Origin: Combretum micranthum
Lineage: Eukaryota; Streptophyta; Magnoliopsida; Myrtales; Combretaceae
DNA: 64,000 nucleotides
NCBI GenBank assembly: GCA_024138025.1
Contig: JAMXBD010000573.1
Location: forward strand, 186,001-250,000
Reading direction: 5' to 3'
A program made the position numbers and the translations under genes. Positions 20,860 to 32,554 of the stretch are shown piece by piece (position 1 is the first letter of the stretch; every line of letters starts with the position of its first letter). The notes under the pieces are model-generated. The model made no database searches. It was not told the origin of the DNA and saw nothing but the letters and a program-made list of their open reading frames with translations.

Positions 20860-21700
20860 GGTTTTTGAAAATAAGCCATTAAAAGTGAGCTTGATTCTAT
20901 AATGAAAAATCATACATGGGACTTGGTTGATTTACCTATAGGAAGTAAATTTATTAGGTGCACATGGATTTTTAGAAAGAAGATGAGGTTAGATGGATCA
21001 ATAAAAAAAGTTTAAGGTAAGATTAGCAATTGTAGGTTATACTCAAAAGTAAGGAATTGGCTATTTTGAAACCTACTCTGATGTGACTAAAGTAGCTATG
21101 ATTAGAACTCTAATCGCCTATGTTACTATTTATAACTTGATGATACATCAAGTGGATGTAGAAACAACATTTCTAAATGGTGGTTTAGAGGAAGGAATAT
21201 ATATACGGAGCAACATGAGGATTTTGTGATTCTTGGTAAAGACAATGAGGTGTGTAAAATTAGAAAATCTCTTTATAGTCTTACGCAAGCTCCTAAATAA
21301 TGGTACAAAAAGTTTGACCAAACTTTAGTAACTAATAGATGTATCGTGAATATATATATTTTTTGTGTTTATTCTAAATCCTATGGATCAGATAGTGTAA
21401 TTAAATGTTTATATGTTGATGATATGCTTTTTTTTTTTTTTTTTTACTAATATAGATGTGGTAAATGAGTTGAAATTATTCTTGTCCTCTTAGTTTGATA
21501 CAAAAGACCTCAAAGAAGCTGATATAATCCTTGTTATCAAAATAAAGAAAACTGAAAATAACATTTCGTTATATCAATCCCATTACATTAAGAAACTATT
21601 GAAAAAAATTTAATTGCTTTGATGTGGTACATGTTAGAATATCTTATGATCCTAGTATATCTTTAAAGAACAATAAAGGCTCTAATGTTTCACAATCTGA
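20860..21700 (+). pseudogene. Copia reverse transcriptase remnant
   Basis: Motifs in order: CTWIFRKKMRLDGS near 20960, VDVETTFLNGGLEEGIY near 21151-21203 (the copia 'VDVKTAFLNG' block), VCKIRKSLYSL near 21252-21284, and the catalytic box CLYVDDML at 21404-21428. A T-run of about 18 follows the box and shifts the frame. Then FDTKDLKEADIILVIKIKK-like residues near 21495-21550 continue the domain. The enzyme would copy element RNA into cDNA; this copy is dead. Confidence 0.8.
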
Positions 21701-21811
21701 GTATGCTAAAGTCATATGAAGTATTATGTTTCTTATGAACCATATCATACTTGAGATAGCCTATGTTGTTAGTAGATTAAGTCGTTTCTCACATATCCGA
21801 ATAATGAGCAT

Positions 21812-22210
21812 TTGAATGCACTTCATCATTTGCTCAAATACATTAAAGGTACTGTGAATTGTTATTTACATTTTACTAAATTTCCTACTGTGTTGGAAGG
21901 TTATTGTGATGTAAATTGGGCTACTAATAACAATGAAGTGAGCTCAACTAGTAGCTATTTTTTTACTTTAGGAGGAGGCATCATATCTCAAAGATCTACT
22001 AAACAAACATGTATAACTCATTCTAACACGGAATCTGAGTTCATAGCTCTAGAATTAGTGGGTCAAGAAGTAATGTGGTTAAGAAGTTTGGTAGCAAATA
22101 TACCATTGTGGAGGAAATCCCCTGTACATATGTTAATACATTTTGGTTTACAGGTAGCCATTGGAATCATTATGAATAGTGTCTACGATGGTAAGAGGAA
22201 ACATATTTGA
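21812..22210 (+). pseudogene. Copia RNase H remnant
   Basis: The 132-codon open stretch has YCDVNWATNNNEVSSTSSYF (residues 31-50), GGGIISQRSTKQTCITHSNT and ESEFIALE. This is the DxDWA / SWxSKKQ..xxS.xEaEY layout of copia RNase H. It is followed by KNGVISSEYVRTERNLAYFL (about 22237-22296) and a final SSKGMRLKS (about 22339-22365) with a stop at about 22367-22369. The C-terminal frame is broken at 22208. Confidence 0.8.
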
Positions 22211-22369
22211 ATAAGACATAGTGTTGTTAGACAACTCTTAAAAAATGGAGTAATTTCCTCAGAATATGTAAGAACTGAAAGGAACTTAGCATATTTTCTC
22301 ACTAAGGCTTTAACAAGGAAAATTGTCCTTGACTCATCAAAGGGAATGAGACTTAAGTCCATAGCTTAA

Positions 22370-22939
22370 GGTAGTATATAATGAATACCTTTATTTGGTA
22401 AGACGAAGCCATGTTAATCCATAGCCTTGTATTTCGATGGTCTTAATGAGACAGACTTGATGGATTCACTATTTAATTATGACGGATCCATAGCTCTTTA
22501 TGGTGGTTCATCTTAAGTGAACGTGATGGATGTCAATTCACAGAGGTTGAGTCTAAATGGCTCTTAATGGTTTCATAGCTTCTATATTAGATGGTCTAGA
22601 GTATATACTTAATGAAACCACCTACTTGATTGTGAAGGTGGGCCGCCTTCTATGAAAATCTCAGCTTATGAGAACCCTGAGTGTGCACATGGCCATTAAA
22701 AGCACTCAAAACATCGCGGAATAACAAAACTTAAGAGAAAAATATGTGTCGTAGGGTCTCAATGCAAGTTCTTGAAGTTCAAGAGTAATTCACCTCATTA
22801 ATTAAGTTGTTGCCTCACTTTAGTATGCATTAATTCAATCAAAAGACATTAATGCTTAAGTCTATATCTATTCTTTTGCCATCATTTTTTTTTCCTTTTC
22901 TTTCTTTTTCTATCAAGGCATTAGCCATTTGTAGGGGAT
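22370..22939 (+). mobile_element. Copia 3' non-coding region up to the polypurine tract
   Basis: About 570 bp between the RNase H end and the 3' LTR without coding signal. It contains recurring CATAGCT(T/C) and ATGGTTTCAT-like words and ends in the purine tract GTAGGGGAT. A long 3' untranslated part of this kind is known in some copia lineages. Confidence 0.55.
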
Positions 22940-23562
22940 TGTAAGAAAATGGCTTGATGAGTTTATTCATGAATTCTACTCCACATGGGATATTTGTCGT
23001 TACACCTTGTGTTTTTTTATTGAAGTGTGTCTTGTTATGGGCTTAAGTGTGTTTATTAAGTGTTTTAGGGATAAGAACACATGTGAGCACTGCTTACTTG
23101 GTTCGGGTTGGGCTAAGCCTCCTTGTCTATCTTTTCTTTATGTCTTCTTATTTTTTAAATTTGAACTTTCAAATTCCATAATAAAAAATTTATTTAAAAA
23201 TTCTATAACCAAATTTTTTATTCCTAAAACTGAAAATTCCTTTAATTTTAAAACTAAAGAATTCAAAATTCCAATTATTATCTTTAGAAAATTTGACCTT
23301 TTTCAAATTCAAAGATTTCTTTATTGAAAATAATCCCATTCATCTCTTGCAATTTTCAAACTTTTGGGCAATTGTAATCTTGTTGGTACAAGCTTCTATC
23401 ACAAGTGCACGTATTGGAAACTAAATGTGTTAACCTTGAGGAGCATATGACATTTTATTGATTTACACTTTAATCATGCTTAAATTCACTTTCAAGGGCA
23501 GTAGCTCATTTACGACACAGTCAATAAGTTCTTTTTGTATTTTTATCTTTTCATTTCTTATA
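22940..23562 (+). repeat. 3' LTR of copia element
   Basis: Begins TGTAAGAAAATGGCTTGATG directly after the polypurine tract and ends near CATTTCTTATA, like the 5' LTR. The middle (about 23090-23480) has no counterpart in the shortened 5' LTR. The 106-codon frame starting at 23007 is LTR sequence and not a gene. Confidence 0.7.
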
Positions 23563-25640
23563 GGGTTCACTAATAACCATAATGGTTGGGATTTCTTTAT
23601 ATTTTGATATGTGATGTTACCTTAAGGACGACAATCATATGCCAAAGACTCCTAAGCACAAAATCCATGGTTGCTTCTAAGGCCATGACCCTTCCTCTTA
23701 GGTCCTTCCTACGACATATCTCTCCCGGCTTATTGTTAAGCTGCTTCCCTATCTATTGCTTATTCCGATGCTAAATATTAGGTTACTTCACTTGGAGCGC
23801 TTTATGACCAAGCACCTAGTTGATAGAATGAGTAAGTTTTTAAAGTTCTTTATATACATGATAAAAAAAAAAATTCTAGCCTATAGAGCTGATCTTCTCA
23901 TCAAGATTAAGGGTCTTGGACATCTTAGGCGTAGTGTGACGAATTACCGGTATGCATGATGAGTAGGAACATTGAAGTGTAAGCTGACTAGGAATATTAA
24001 AGAGAAAAAATGAGTCATATCTGCTTCCTCCATTCTTTCTTATCAGCGTCATCACCATGGATGAAAAACTTTTGTTTCTCGTCTTTCTTTTTCTTTTTTT
24101 CTATTATTTACTTTCAGACAATGAAAAAAATCAAAACGCTCTTTGACTACAACTTTTATTTAACTTTTTAGGCTCCTAATTTAGTTTTCCAGTTGATTTT
24201 CTTCTTGTTGCCATAGCTATTTGCTTAGATAATGTAAATAGGCTTCTTTCTAAGTATTAGAGATTATTTCCCACCATTTAATATGAGTAGACCCTTTTCT
24301 TTTATCAAGTTACTCCATTTTTCATTAACCAATATTAATGGATTAGTATGTTCTACCATCTATTGTCTTACATTTTGCTTTGTTTCTTTATCATTGAGCT
24401 TGTATACCTTTCATATATTGGATAAATATATATTGTCCCTCATTCGCATTTAGAAGCTTAGTTGAAACCATTACATTACCAAAACCGTTTTATTGCAATT
24501 TGGTATATAGACCTTTAAAATCATTGCAATATGGCATTATAGATATGGTGGCTAATAGAAAACTATTCCATTCATGAAATACAAATACTAAAGTGCAAGA
24601 AATAGCATTAGTCAAATAGAATAATAAATAAAGTATGAACACCAAAACACAAAAGGTCAAATGTTATTACAACATGTTAGATAAAAGAATTTCACCTTCG
24701 ATATCCACTTGGAACCTATCTTAGAAGTAGATTTAAGTTTTATAGGATTACAAACTTGCTTAACTTTGATGAGTCTTTCATGATTTGTAGGTATAAACTC
24801 AATGTGTTCTTATACTTAGCCTTAGCTTTCATATGAAATTGAAAAAATATATATTATGTATATCTTATATCTATGAAGTGTAGTAGTATAACATTTTTTT
24901 TTATATATCTTTATATATATAACATTATAAAAAACAAGATAACACCATTCATGTAAAAGTAAATTCATGTATATATGTGAGTGTGTGTGTGTGTAATATA
25001 TCTTCATTTGCTTCAATTCTTGTCTTTCAATCAACTCAATGCTTATAATATAGGTATGGAATTATAATTTCAAAAAAATGGTAAATGTCAAATTTCGTAC
25101 CTAAATTTTGAAGTAATTAGATTAATGCTCAAATCAAACATTTTATGACTATTTTCACCATCTCATTAATATCATTTGTTCTATTTGCAAACATAAAAGA
25201 AAAGACAGCAAAGAATTCAATTTTTGCTAATATCACTAACACTTAACACTGATAGACTACTTAATCTACAGTAGGAAACAAATCAAACGGTGTTATTGAT
25301 GTAGTTTAAATAAATAGCTACAAAAAATAAGATTAGGTATCAAAGTCCTATTTGGCATGTCTGTTTAAGGTCTTTTTTGTGTCAAGCCATCCTCAACGCT
25401 TAAAAAGCCATATATATATATATATATATATATATAAGCAAACTAACCGCTATGAAATGACAAAGTAATCCCTAATATGTAATTTCTATTATAGCATTAT
25501 GATTCCTTGCCAACAACAACATCTTTTTCTCACTTAATAGTCTAAGTTCTTTGATGAAGTCATAATATACTCACTTGTCATAGATTAATTCATGCTAAAT
25601 CATTATGGATTTTATAGAAATCGAATGGAAATGATACTTA
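23563..25640. other. Intergenic stretch, no recognised gene
   Basis: A piece at 23600-23960 has fairly balanced composition and two short plus-strand frames, but neither resembles a known family. The remainder is AT-rich. It holds a (GT)n run at 24979-24993 and a (TA)n run at 25412-25434. Confidence 0.4.
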
Positions 25641-26560
25641 AGTGTGCTTAGATTGATATTTTAGGTTATTGAAGGATTTAACATACAAAAACAAGCAAAT
25701 TGGTGGAGTTTTGCACAAACTTGAAGAACAATTCACTCAACACCAACTTCAACTTCATCAGCACCGCCGGCTTTCCTGATAGAAACTTCATCCTGCAATT
25801 TTTCAATCGTACATTGGCATTCTACAAATCTATGCCATCAGCATACAACCGGCTTAGCATGTAAATGGATTCAATATTTTTAAAGCCGGCACAAACATAG
25901 CAAGTGTACAAATAAAATTTTGTTGGCTTTCATATTTTTGCACATACAACAGCAAAATATGAATCTATGTCACTAGTGTTGAGCCGGTGCTCTTTGTCCA
26001 TAGATTGAATTTAAATACCGCTTCATCACCACTAGCTTTTAGGTAGTGTAAAACATTTTAGGAATTTCTTATTTGAACGAACGCCAACAAGATCCATTAT
26101 GATGCCATTGGCGTTTAAGCCAGTGTACTTCAACACCTTCACTACACCGCTTCTACATTGGTGGTGTTAAACTCTTTAGATACTTTTCATCTTCAATGAA
26201 CGCCAGCTACTAGGGATCCTACATCGCCAGCTTAAGTCAAATAATGCTCTTGGAAATTCAATTTTTCAAAAAATGCCGATTGATTTAGGTGTACAATGTA
26301 TAACTACCGACGTATGTGCCTATCTATTGAAATTCCCATTTGTAATTTTATAAGAGTGTCGACCAATTTGAGATGGATATAGAAGAGAGAGATTTCCGAA
26401 ACCCTAGGCAAGAGAGATCTATCAAAATATTTGTGCGTGTGATTTAATCTTAGGGCGCTAAAAACATAATGTTTTAGCAACATGTAGAGGCGATTTTAGG
26501 GTTTTGATACAATCAAACAATGCCCAATTCATTGGGTTGATGGATTTAAAGACAATATTT
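25641..26560. repeat. LTR-like repeat sequence
   Basis: This stretch carries recurring CACCGCCGGC / CGCCAGCTTAAG / GGCGTTTAAGCCAGTGTACT words in an otherwise AT-rich background, much like the LTR family at 4532-8559 (GCACCGCCGGCC, GCCGGTGTTTAA). I read it as a distantly related or decayed solo LTR. No matching partner LTR, primer site or target duplication was found, so the boundaries are approximate. Confidence 0.35.
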
Positions 26561-27860
26561 TGATAAATGAAATTCCTTTTGAGGTGTTTTCTATCCTTTT
26601 TCTTGTATGTTTATTGCTTAATTGTTTGTGAGATTCCATGCTTAATTGATTTATGAATATGCATTGATGAATTTGATGAATTGGATCAATTGACTTGTTT
26701 TGATATTGCTATTTGATTATTTGGGAATTTAGTCATTGTTGTTCATGATCTGTTTGATTAGTTTTGGGCCCATATAGATTGGATAGATTAGGATTGGAGA
26801 TACTTGGGAGTGATTCAACAATTTGTATGAACATAACTTGGATTTTTGAAAAAGATCTTTCATAAGGATATGCATGTTTTTTATGAAATTCATGAACTCA
26901 CTTTATTAATGGGGTTAAAATTATAAGTTTGGGTCACTTAGCAGTGCTTGATTTGTAACTTTAGCTAGAATAGTAATTTTGGTGTGAGTGGATTACTATT
27001 TATCTGATAATTATAGATGAATTACCTTGATAGGATAATTTATGTGTAATTAGAATTTCACTTCTCCGGAAGATAGGCGAGTTCTAGTGAGTTTGGTTAA
27101 ATCCTAAGTAATCAATTTCACTATCAACTTGAGGCATCAATCCAATTCAAATGAAAATATATGTACATTGTTCTGATTATTGTTGCATCTCCTAAACCCA
27201 AATCCCTTATTTGTGTTGCTAGAGCATACGATTTAAAGTATTCACATTTGATCATTAGTTAGTTCTTAGTTAAATGATAATCTGATAGCTTAGTCTAAAA
27301 TCTGATTTGTGATAGCTAAGCTTATGGAAATATTCAAATACCTAGTACTTAGCCATTTACTCCCTGTAATTTGACCTGGTCTCATCAGTATTTGCTGCAT
27401 ACGCACCCGGATTCTACTAGTTAGCTATTTTGTGCATATAAATAGAATTCTAATTTAAAAAACATAGTAGCATAAGAGAATATTTTGTGAAAATATCCTC
27501 AATTTTATAGCCTTTATCAAAGGAAAAAGTCATTTTGCCTGTTGTCTCGTTATCCCATCATCACAGGGTAAATAGGAATTCAAGTTGTGTATAAACAAGA
27601 TGGTTCAACAAAGGAAGTAGATACAAAGCAAAATCTCACAACTTGTTTAAATAGAGAGATAGGGGCAGGGAGAGAAAAGGGGAGACACCAGCCCGTTGTC
27701 GTCTCAGAATATTAAGTAGCCATCGTCCACTTTGGCAGACCACTCAAACTCCAAATTACCTTTGTTCTTAGCTTGAGGTAGGTTGATGAAACTGATTCTC
27801 TTTTGTTTTTTTTTTTTTTTATTCATTTTATGCTGATCTTAGCCGTGGGTTAGTTGAATT
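26561..27860. other. AT-rich stretch, no recognised gene
   Basis: No coding frame or known repeat recognised. A purine-rich patch lies at 27650-27690 and a T-run at 27807-27821. It may contain the unlocated left end of the PIF/Harbinger element or belong to the LTR-like repeat before it. Confidence 0.3.
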
Positions 27861-28344
27861 ATGTGTTTGTGGCTATACGTGCTCTTGTTTGTTAAGTGAT
27901 CGTGTATGCATCCATGTTTTGTCAACAGGAGTATGAGCTGTACATGTTAGTGTGGTGTATGTGTATATGGTGTGTGCTCTACAAGAAGGCGTGTGTGTGT
28001 GTCAAGTGTATGTTATGCATGAGCGTTGTGATGTTGTGTGTGTGTTCATGTTGTTTGCTATAGGTGTGGTACGCGTGTGTATGAGGTTTGTACCATTCTA
28101 GCAAGAAGAAATAAACTCTAAAAATTTCCTTTATTATGTATTGGAGTGTGTTTGTATCTGTCTACCTTGCACTGTATGTTGTGTATTTGTGACAATCGGT
28201 TGAGTCGTTCATGTGTATGTGTGGTCATGTTTGTGTGTGTATAGTGTGAGGTACACGTACTACATGTATGGAATGTGTTGTGTGTGTTGTGTCTATTCTT
28301 GTGTGTGGCATGTGTTGTGTCTATGCATGTGTGTTGACTAGTTA
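27860..28344 (+). repeat. TG-rich (alternating purine-pyrimidine) tract
   Basis: Nearly 500 bp dominated by GTGT, TGTG, ATGT and GTAT words (for example TGTGTATGTGTGGTCATG). It continues beyond the hAT-like insertion at 29212-29275. It is not a simple microsatellite but a degenerate one. Such tracts can adopt left-handed DNA in vitro; a function here is not implied. Confidence 0.65.
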
Positions 28345-29219
28345 TGTGTCGTCATGGTTGTCAAACTCATGAGTCAACTTGTACGTTTCTATGAATTTAC
28401 TAGTTAAAGATGAGATTTTGATTTAACTCGCATACAAAATTGTTTTTTTGAGTAAACTCGTAAGTAGAATCTGTAGAATCGTAAAGTTGTAATTTCACTT
28501 TTTTTTTCTATTTGAACTTTAAAAATGCAATCAATTTAATATATTCAAATTTAGGGTTTTTTTTTTGTTAGTTCTTGATATTTATCTTAATCTAACTTAA
28601 TATTAGTTTTTTAAATATTTTTTCCTTTTATTTCTTTTTTTTTTTTTTTGCATTTTTCAGAGAGTTATTTTCTTTTAAGTTATATACTCTGATATATTTT
28701 GAACAATTTGAATGAAAATTAAACTAATATATATAATGCTATATTTTTTCCCTTTTTAAATAATTTTCTATATATAATTTATTTGCCATAAATGCAATGA
28801 TTTTTTGTGCAAATATATAGTGAACATGAAAATGTCCATTACTGCATAAAACTAGCTACTCACACATGATAATTTAACTGATTTGTAATACATCTTAATA
28901 ATTATAGATTATGAATCATAATTAAATAAAAATAATTGTTTTAATAATAAAATTACACTAAATATATTAATGACAATATGTGAATTATGATTGGAAAAAC
29001 TTAAATTTTAGTTGTATGTAACTAATTTAATACTAGATTCTTTATTTTCATAATTTATTTAAAGTTTTATTAGTTTAGTATGTACATCGACGGTTTTTGC
29101 AAGCAAATTTACATTAGTTGTAGAATCTTACGATTCTACATTTCGATTTTGCGTTCCGATTCTATAAAACCCTTAGCGATTTTAGGTAGAAACTCAAGTT
29201 TGACAATCATGTGTTTCGT
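28345..29219. mobile_element. hAT-like element without transposase, 8-bp target duplication
   Basis: The element spans 28353-29211 (859 bp). Its ends are inverted: CATGGTTGTCAAACTCATGA on the left and, on the minus strand, CATGATTGTCAAACTTGAGT on the right. The flanking octamers TGTGTCGT (28345-28352) and TGTTTCGT (29212-29219) agree at 7 of 8 positions. Subterminal pieces such as GTAGAATC(T/G)(T)..GAATCGTA also occur in both orientations. It has no transposase. It sits in the TG-rich tract and splits it. Confidence 0.75.
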
Positions 29220-29369
29220 AGGTTACGTCTGTTGTGTCTGTGCTTATGTGGGGTATGTGTGTGTGTCTTACTGTATATAAACATGTCATTTATTTCATAT
29301 TTTTACAAACACTTATTAATCATTTTCAATGAAAAATTTTGATGAAATTGCTAATTACCCATTATTGAA

Positions 29370-30342
29370 AAGATGGGTAATAGGGTTTAGTGGAGTAAAG
29401 TTGACGCAGATACTTATATTGAACTTTGCCTATAACAAGTTTGCTTGGGAAAGCATGCAAGCGAACATCTTAAGGACAGCACACTCAAGAAATTGGTTTT
29501 AAATTACATCAAAGGATAGGGAGATCATTTACTCTGAAGCACCTAAGGATTAAGTGGGACACCTTGAGAAAGTCGTAGGAGAAATGAAACTAACTCAAAC
29601 GATATTCTGCATCAAAGGTAAGTTGGATTAACATCTAAACTTTTGATGCATCCAACGAATGGTAGGAGGTAGTGAAAGAGGAAAATTTGTACAACCAACT
29701 TAACAATAATAGCTCTTTTTTAATCTTGTCTATTCAATTTTTTTTTTTTTAATGTAGGAATATAAGAAGACTAAGAATAGAAGTATTCTATTATGTGTTG
29801 AGGGATTGCGATACAAAGAAAGCCTTAAGAAGATGTTCAAGGGCACAAAGCGGATAAATCGTAAGGCTTGGGCACCAACTTCATCGATACCTCTCCCTTA
29901 GAAGACAGTACCAGAGGTAATGGAGATTCAGATGAGGATCCACACTTCATATATCCACTCGATGATTCTCCACCACATCAGATAACAACTGAAGATAATG
30001 ACCTACTTCCTCATGCATGAAGGGGACGCATCTTTAAAAAGAAAACAGTTGGCTGCATCTATAAGAAAGTGGGCAGGAAAACGACGATACTCAAGAGATA
30101 ATCTCACTAATGATTTAAGTGATTTTATTGCCACATTCATACAATTTTCCTTGGAGTATCAGGGCAGTAATGAAGGTGATGTGGGCTTTTCCAGCTGTGG
30201 CAAAAAACAAGCAAATAGAATTAGAAGTAACTGACATACTAATTGATGAAAGGATGCATAACTTTTCTTGTGTTTGTCTAAATAATGACATAAAGACTGA
30301 ATTTCTACTGGATGAGATGGCCAAAAAAAAAAAAAAAAAATA
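29370..30342 (+). pseudogene. PIF/Harbinger ORF1 (Myb/SANT-like) remnant
   Basis: Plus-strand pieces near 29388-29560 (WSKVDADTYIELCL, then a region with LRIKWDTLRKS) follow the layout of the Myb/SANT-like DNA-binding protein that accompanies Harbinger transposases (W..D....ll......K..WD.L). Pieces further on (GTKRINRKAWAPTSSIP, about 29840-29890, and KRKQLAASIRKWAGKRR, about 30036-30085) fit its C-terminal half. ORF1 proteins help import and position the transposase. The frame is broken many times, and an A-run of 18 at 30323-30340 follows. Confidence 0.6.
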
Positions 30343-30424
30343 GAGACAATGATGAATGATTTTTTTATTGTTGTTTATATTATTTAACCAAGACTTTGAT
30401 ATTTTTTAATGATGTGGTATCCTT

Positions 30425-30455
<31 letters not shown>

Positions 30456-30558
30456 TTCATGCCTCAACGTGGTTATATTTTCTTGAAATTTTATTTAATA
30501 TTATTTGTCATAAATCATTCTAATATATTATGATATAAAATTCACTTTTTACAGCAAA

Positions 30559-31883
30559 GACATGGACGTCGATCATGTAGAAGATGTTATTACGGTATAT
30601 ATGCTATATATTATAATAGATAGATTCTTGTTCAAGAAAAATCTATGCTACAATTTTGGAAGAATCGAAGCAGATTTTATTTATAAGCTTCTTAACTACC
30701 CAAACCTGACTAGATGTCAAAACATGTTTTGAATGAGCCCAACATTATTTCGTCATTGATGTGGGACTTTAGCACACTACAACATTCGGAACAACAGAGG
30801 TGTGTCAATTGAGGAAAAAGTAGGGATACTTTTAGTTATTGTCAGCCAGCGTGCATTAACAAGAGTTGTGTAAGAGATGTGTCAACGTTCGTTAGAGACT
30901 ATCTTCCAACAATTTAATGAAGTACTTGACACACTTATCAAATTCTCGAAACATATAACAAAGCTTGTTGATCTCGAATTTCGTGGAATTCTAATAATAA
31001 TACGTCATAATATGAGATATTATACATTCTTTCAAATTGGGTTACTATATGTGCATAAGAGGCATAGATGAGCATCAGTGAGAGTGTGTATAAATTGTGA
31101 GGATATTGACAACTCACATGTTGTTTCTTTCTTTATATTTTCTAGGGTTGTATTGAAGCATTAGATGGAACACATGTTACGGTACATGCTCTAGAAAATT
31201 AACAAATTATATATACAAATAAAATGGGGGAGTGTCTCAAAACGTCTTGATTTTTTGTAATTTTAATTATAAATTTACATTCATAGCCACGGGTGCAAAT
31301 AGTTAAAGCTATGATGAAAACGTGTTGGCTCTTATACACAGTGATCCTAGATTCAATTTTCTAGTGCCACATCCTGGTACATGAAGTTAGTGTAAAACTT
31401 TATTATCTAAAATTTCATTCAATATGTACTTGGTTGATTTGCTCATGTGAAAGAAAAAATATTTTTACAGGTAAGTATTACTTAGTGGACTCAAGGTTCC
31501 TGAATAAAAAAGGTTTTTTTTTTCTCCTTAGAAAGAAGAAAGGTATCATGGTTTTAAGTATCGAAAAGGTTGCCTACCACGGAATCCAAAAGAGCTCTTT
31601 AATCATGTACATTTCTCACTATAGAAACATCATAGAGCAAACATTCAAAATGTGGAAGAATAAGTTTCATATTCTCCACAACATGTCATGATATAAGTTG
31701 GCAAAACAAAAAAGGATAGTAGTTACAACTGCAGCTTTACATAATTTTATTATTATAAATTATTGTAAGGCTCCGTACATTAAAAGTAGTTTCTCACAAG
31801 AGGGCACCAATGGATCAGATAATATTACTAGTAACGATGAATCTAAAAGTAGTATTACACCTTATTTATCTATTGATTTATAA
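30559..31883 (+). pseudogene. PIF/Harbinger DDE transposase remnant
   Basis: Motifs in order: an N-terminal helical region with YNIRNNRGVS.EEKVGILLV (about 30780-30840); the first catalytic-Asp block CIEALDGTHVTVHALEN (31149-31199); SQNVLIFCNFNYKFTFIATG (about 31234-31290), the strand before the second Asp; KYYLVDSRFLNKKGFF (31462-31509), the YxLVDxxY/F..GF block; and YRNIIEQTFKMWKNKFHIL (31620-31676), the catalytic-Glu helix of the type 'RNvIERtFGvlK'. The order and spacing are those of PIF/Harbinger DDE_Tnp_4 transposases. Stops at about 30868, 31199 and 31380 and a possible intron near 31070-31145 make it non-functional. Confidence 0.85.
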
Positions 31884-32554
31884 ATGAGTGGTTTGTGAGA
31901 TTGTATTGATGTTGATTTGGCAGCATATCATGGTGCACTGTAGAACTTGCATTGTTAAGTAAAATTTCAACAAATGCTACCATGTTGAACTTGAGTGTTT
32001 CCCCCATGTATGTCATATATTAGGTTGGTGTAATGGTAATTCTCTATTTCATCAGTGTTATTACATTGGCTCATTTCTTGTGCAAACAAATTACGTACAT
32101 TAATAATAGTAATAACATTAATAATAGTGGTAATAATAATAACAATAATAATAGTGATAATAATTATAATAATAGTTGGAATAAAAATAAAAAAGCAATT
32201 ACAATATTAATAATAATAAACATAATAATTTGAATATTAATAATGATAACAAAAATAGTAAAAACAGTTGTAATGAAAAATGAAATAAAGATTAAAATAT
32301 TAATAGTAATAAATTTTATAATAATAACATAAAAATGATAATAAAAAGAATAATAATAGTAACAACAAGATAGAAACAAATAAAAAACAAATAAGATAGT
32401 ATATTTAAACACTAGGCTAGAAACAGAAACTAAGCAAATACAAATCTAACAATTTCACAAACACCCGATTTCAAACAAACACAGAACATAAACAGATCAT
32501 ATACAAATCCAATACAGATACAAATGAAAAGCAGGCCATCCAAACAAGCCCTAA
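31884..32554 (+). mobile_element. PIF/Harbinger 3' region and terminal inverted repeat
   Basis: After the transposase come an (AAT)n-rich tract and a terminus. The plus strand ends GGCCATCCAAACAAGCCC (32534-32551) followed by TAA (32552-32554). Read outward on the minus strand this is GGGCTTGTTTGGATGGCC, a standard PIF/Tourist end, with TAA as the usual 3-bp target duplication. The preceding CAGATACAAATG words match the interior of the Tourist-like MITEs elsewhere in the window. The left end of the element was not found with confidence. Confidence 0.7.
32100..32400. repeat. Degenerate (AAT)n microsatellite
   Basis: About 300 bp of imperfect AAT/TAA/ATA repeats interspersed with GT(A) units. 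The Asn/Ile-rich frame at 32033-32233 and the minus-strand frame over 32164-32412 are translations of this repeat, not genes. Confidence 0.85.

Larger units (their letters stand above)
17704..23562 (+). mobile_element. Ty1/copia retrotransposon, decayed
   Basis: Plus-strand element with LTRs at 17704-17979 and 22940-23562 and gag, protease, integrase, RT and RNase H in the copia order (integrase before RT). The polypurine tract GTAGGGGAT (22931-22939) lies immediately before the 3' LTR start TGTAAG. I could not find a clear tRNA-iMet primer site after the 5' LTR, nor a convincing 5-bp target duplication. Coding parts are split by stops, and a MITE lies in the protease/integrase junction. Confidence 0.85.

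Noticed and set aside
23586..23960. Plus-strand ORFs after the copia element
   Set aside because: Fairly balanced composition, but frames change without splice signals and no motif is recognisable.
25349..25400. Candidate left end of the PIF/Harbinger element (GTCCTATTTGGCATGTCTG)
   Set aside because: About 15 of 24 bases agree with the right end, but there is no TAA/TTA duplication and the implied length (7.2 kb) would include unrelated repeats. Too weak to report as a boundary.
32033..32412. Asn-rich plus-strand and Ile/Phe/Tyr-rich minus-strand ORFs
   Set aside because: Direct translations of the degenerate (AAT)n microsatellite.
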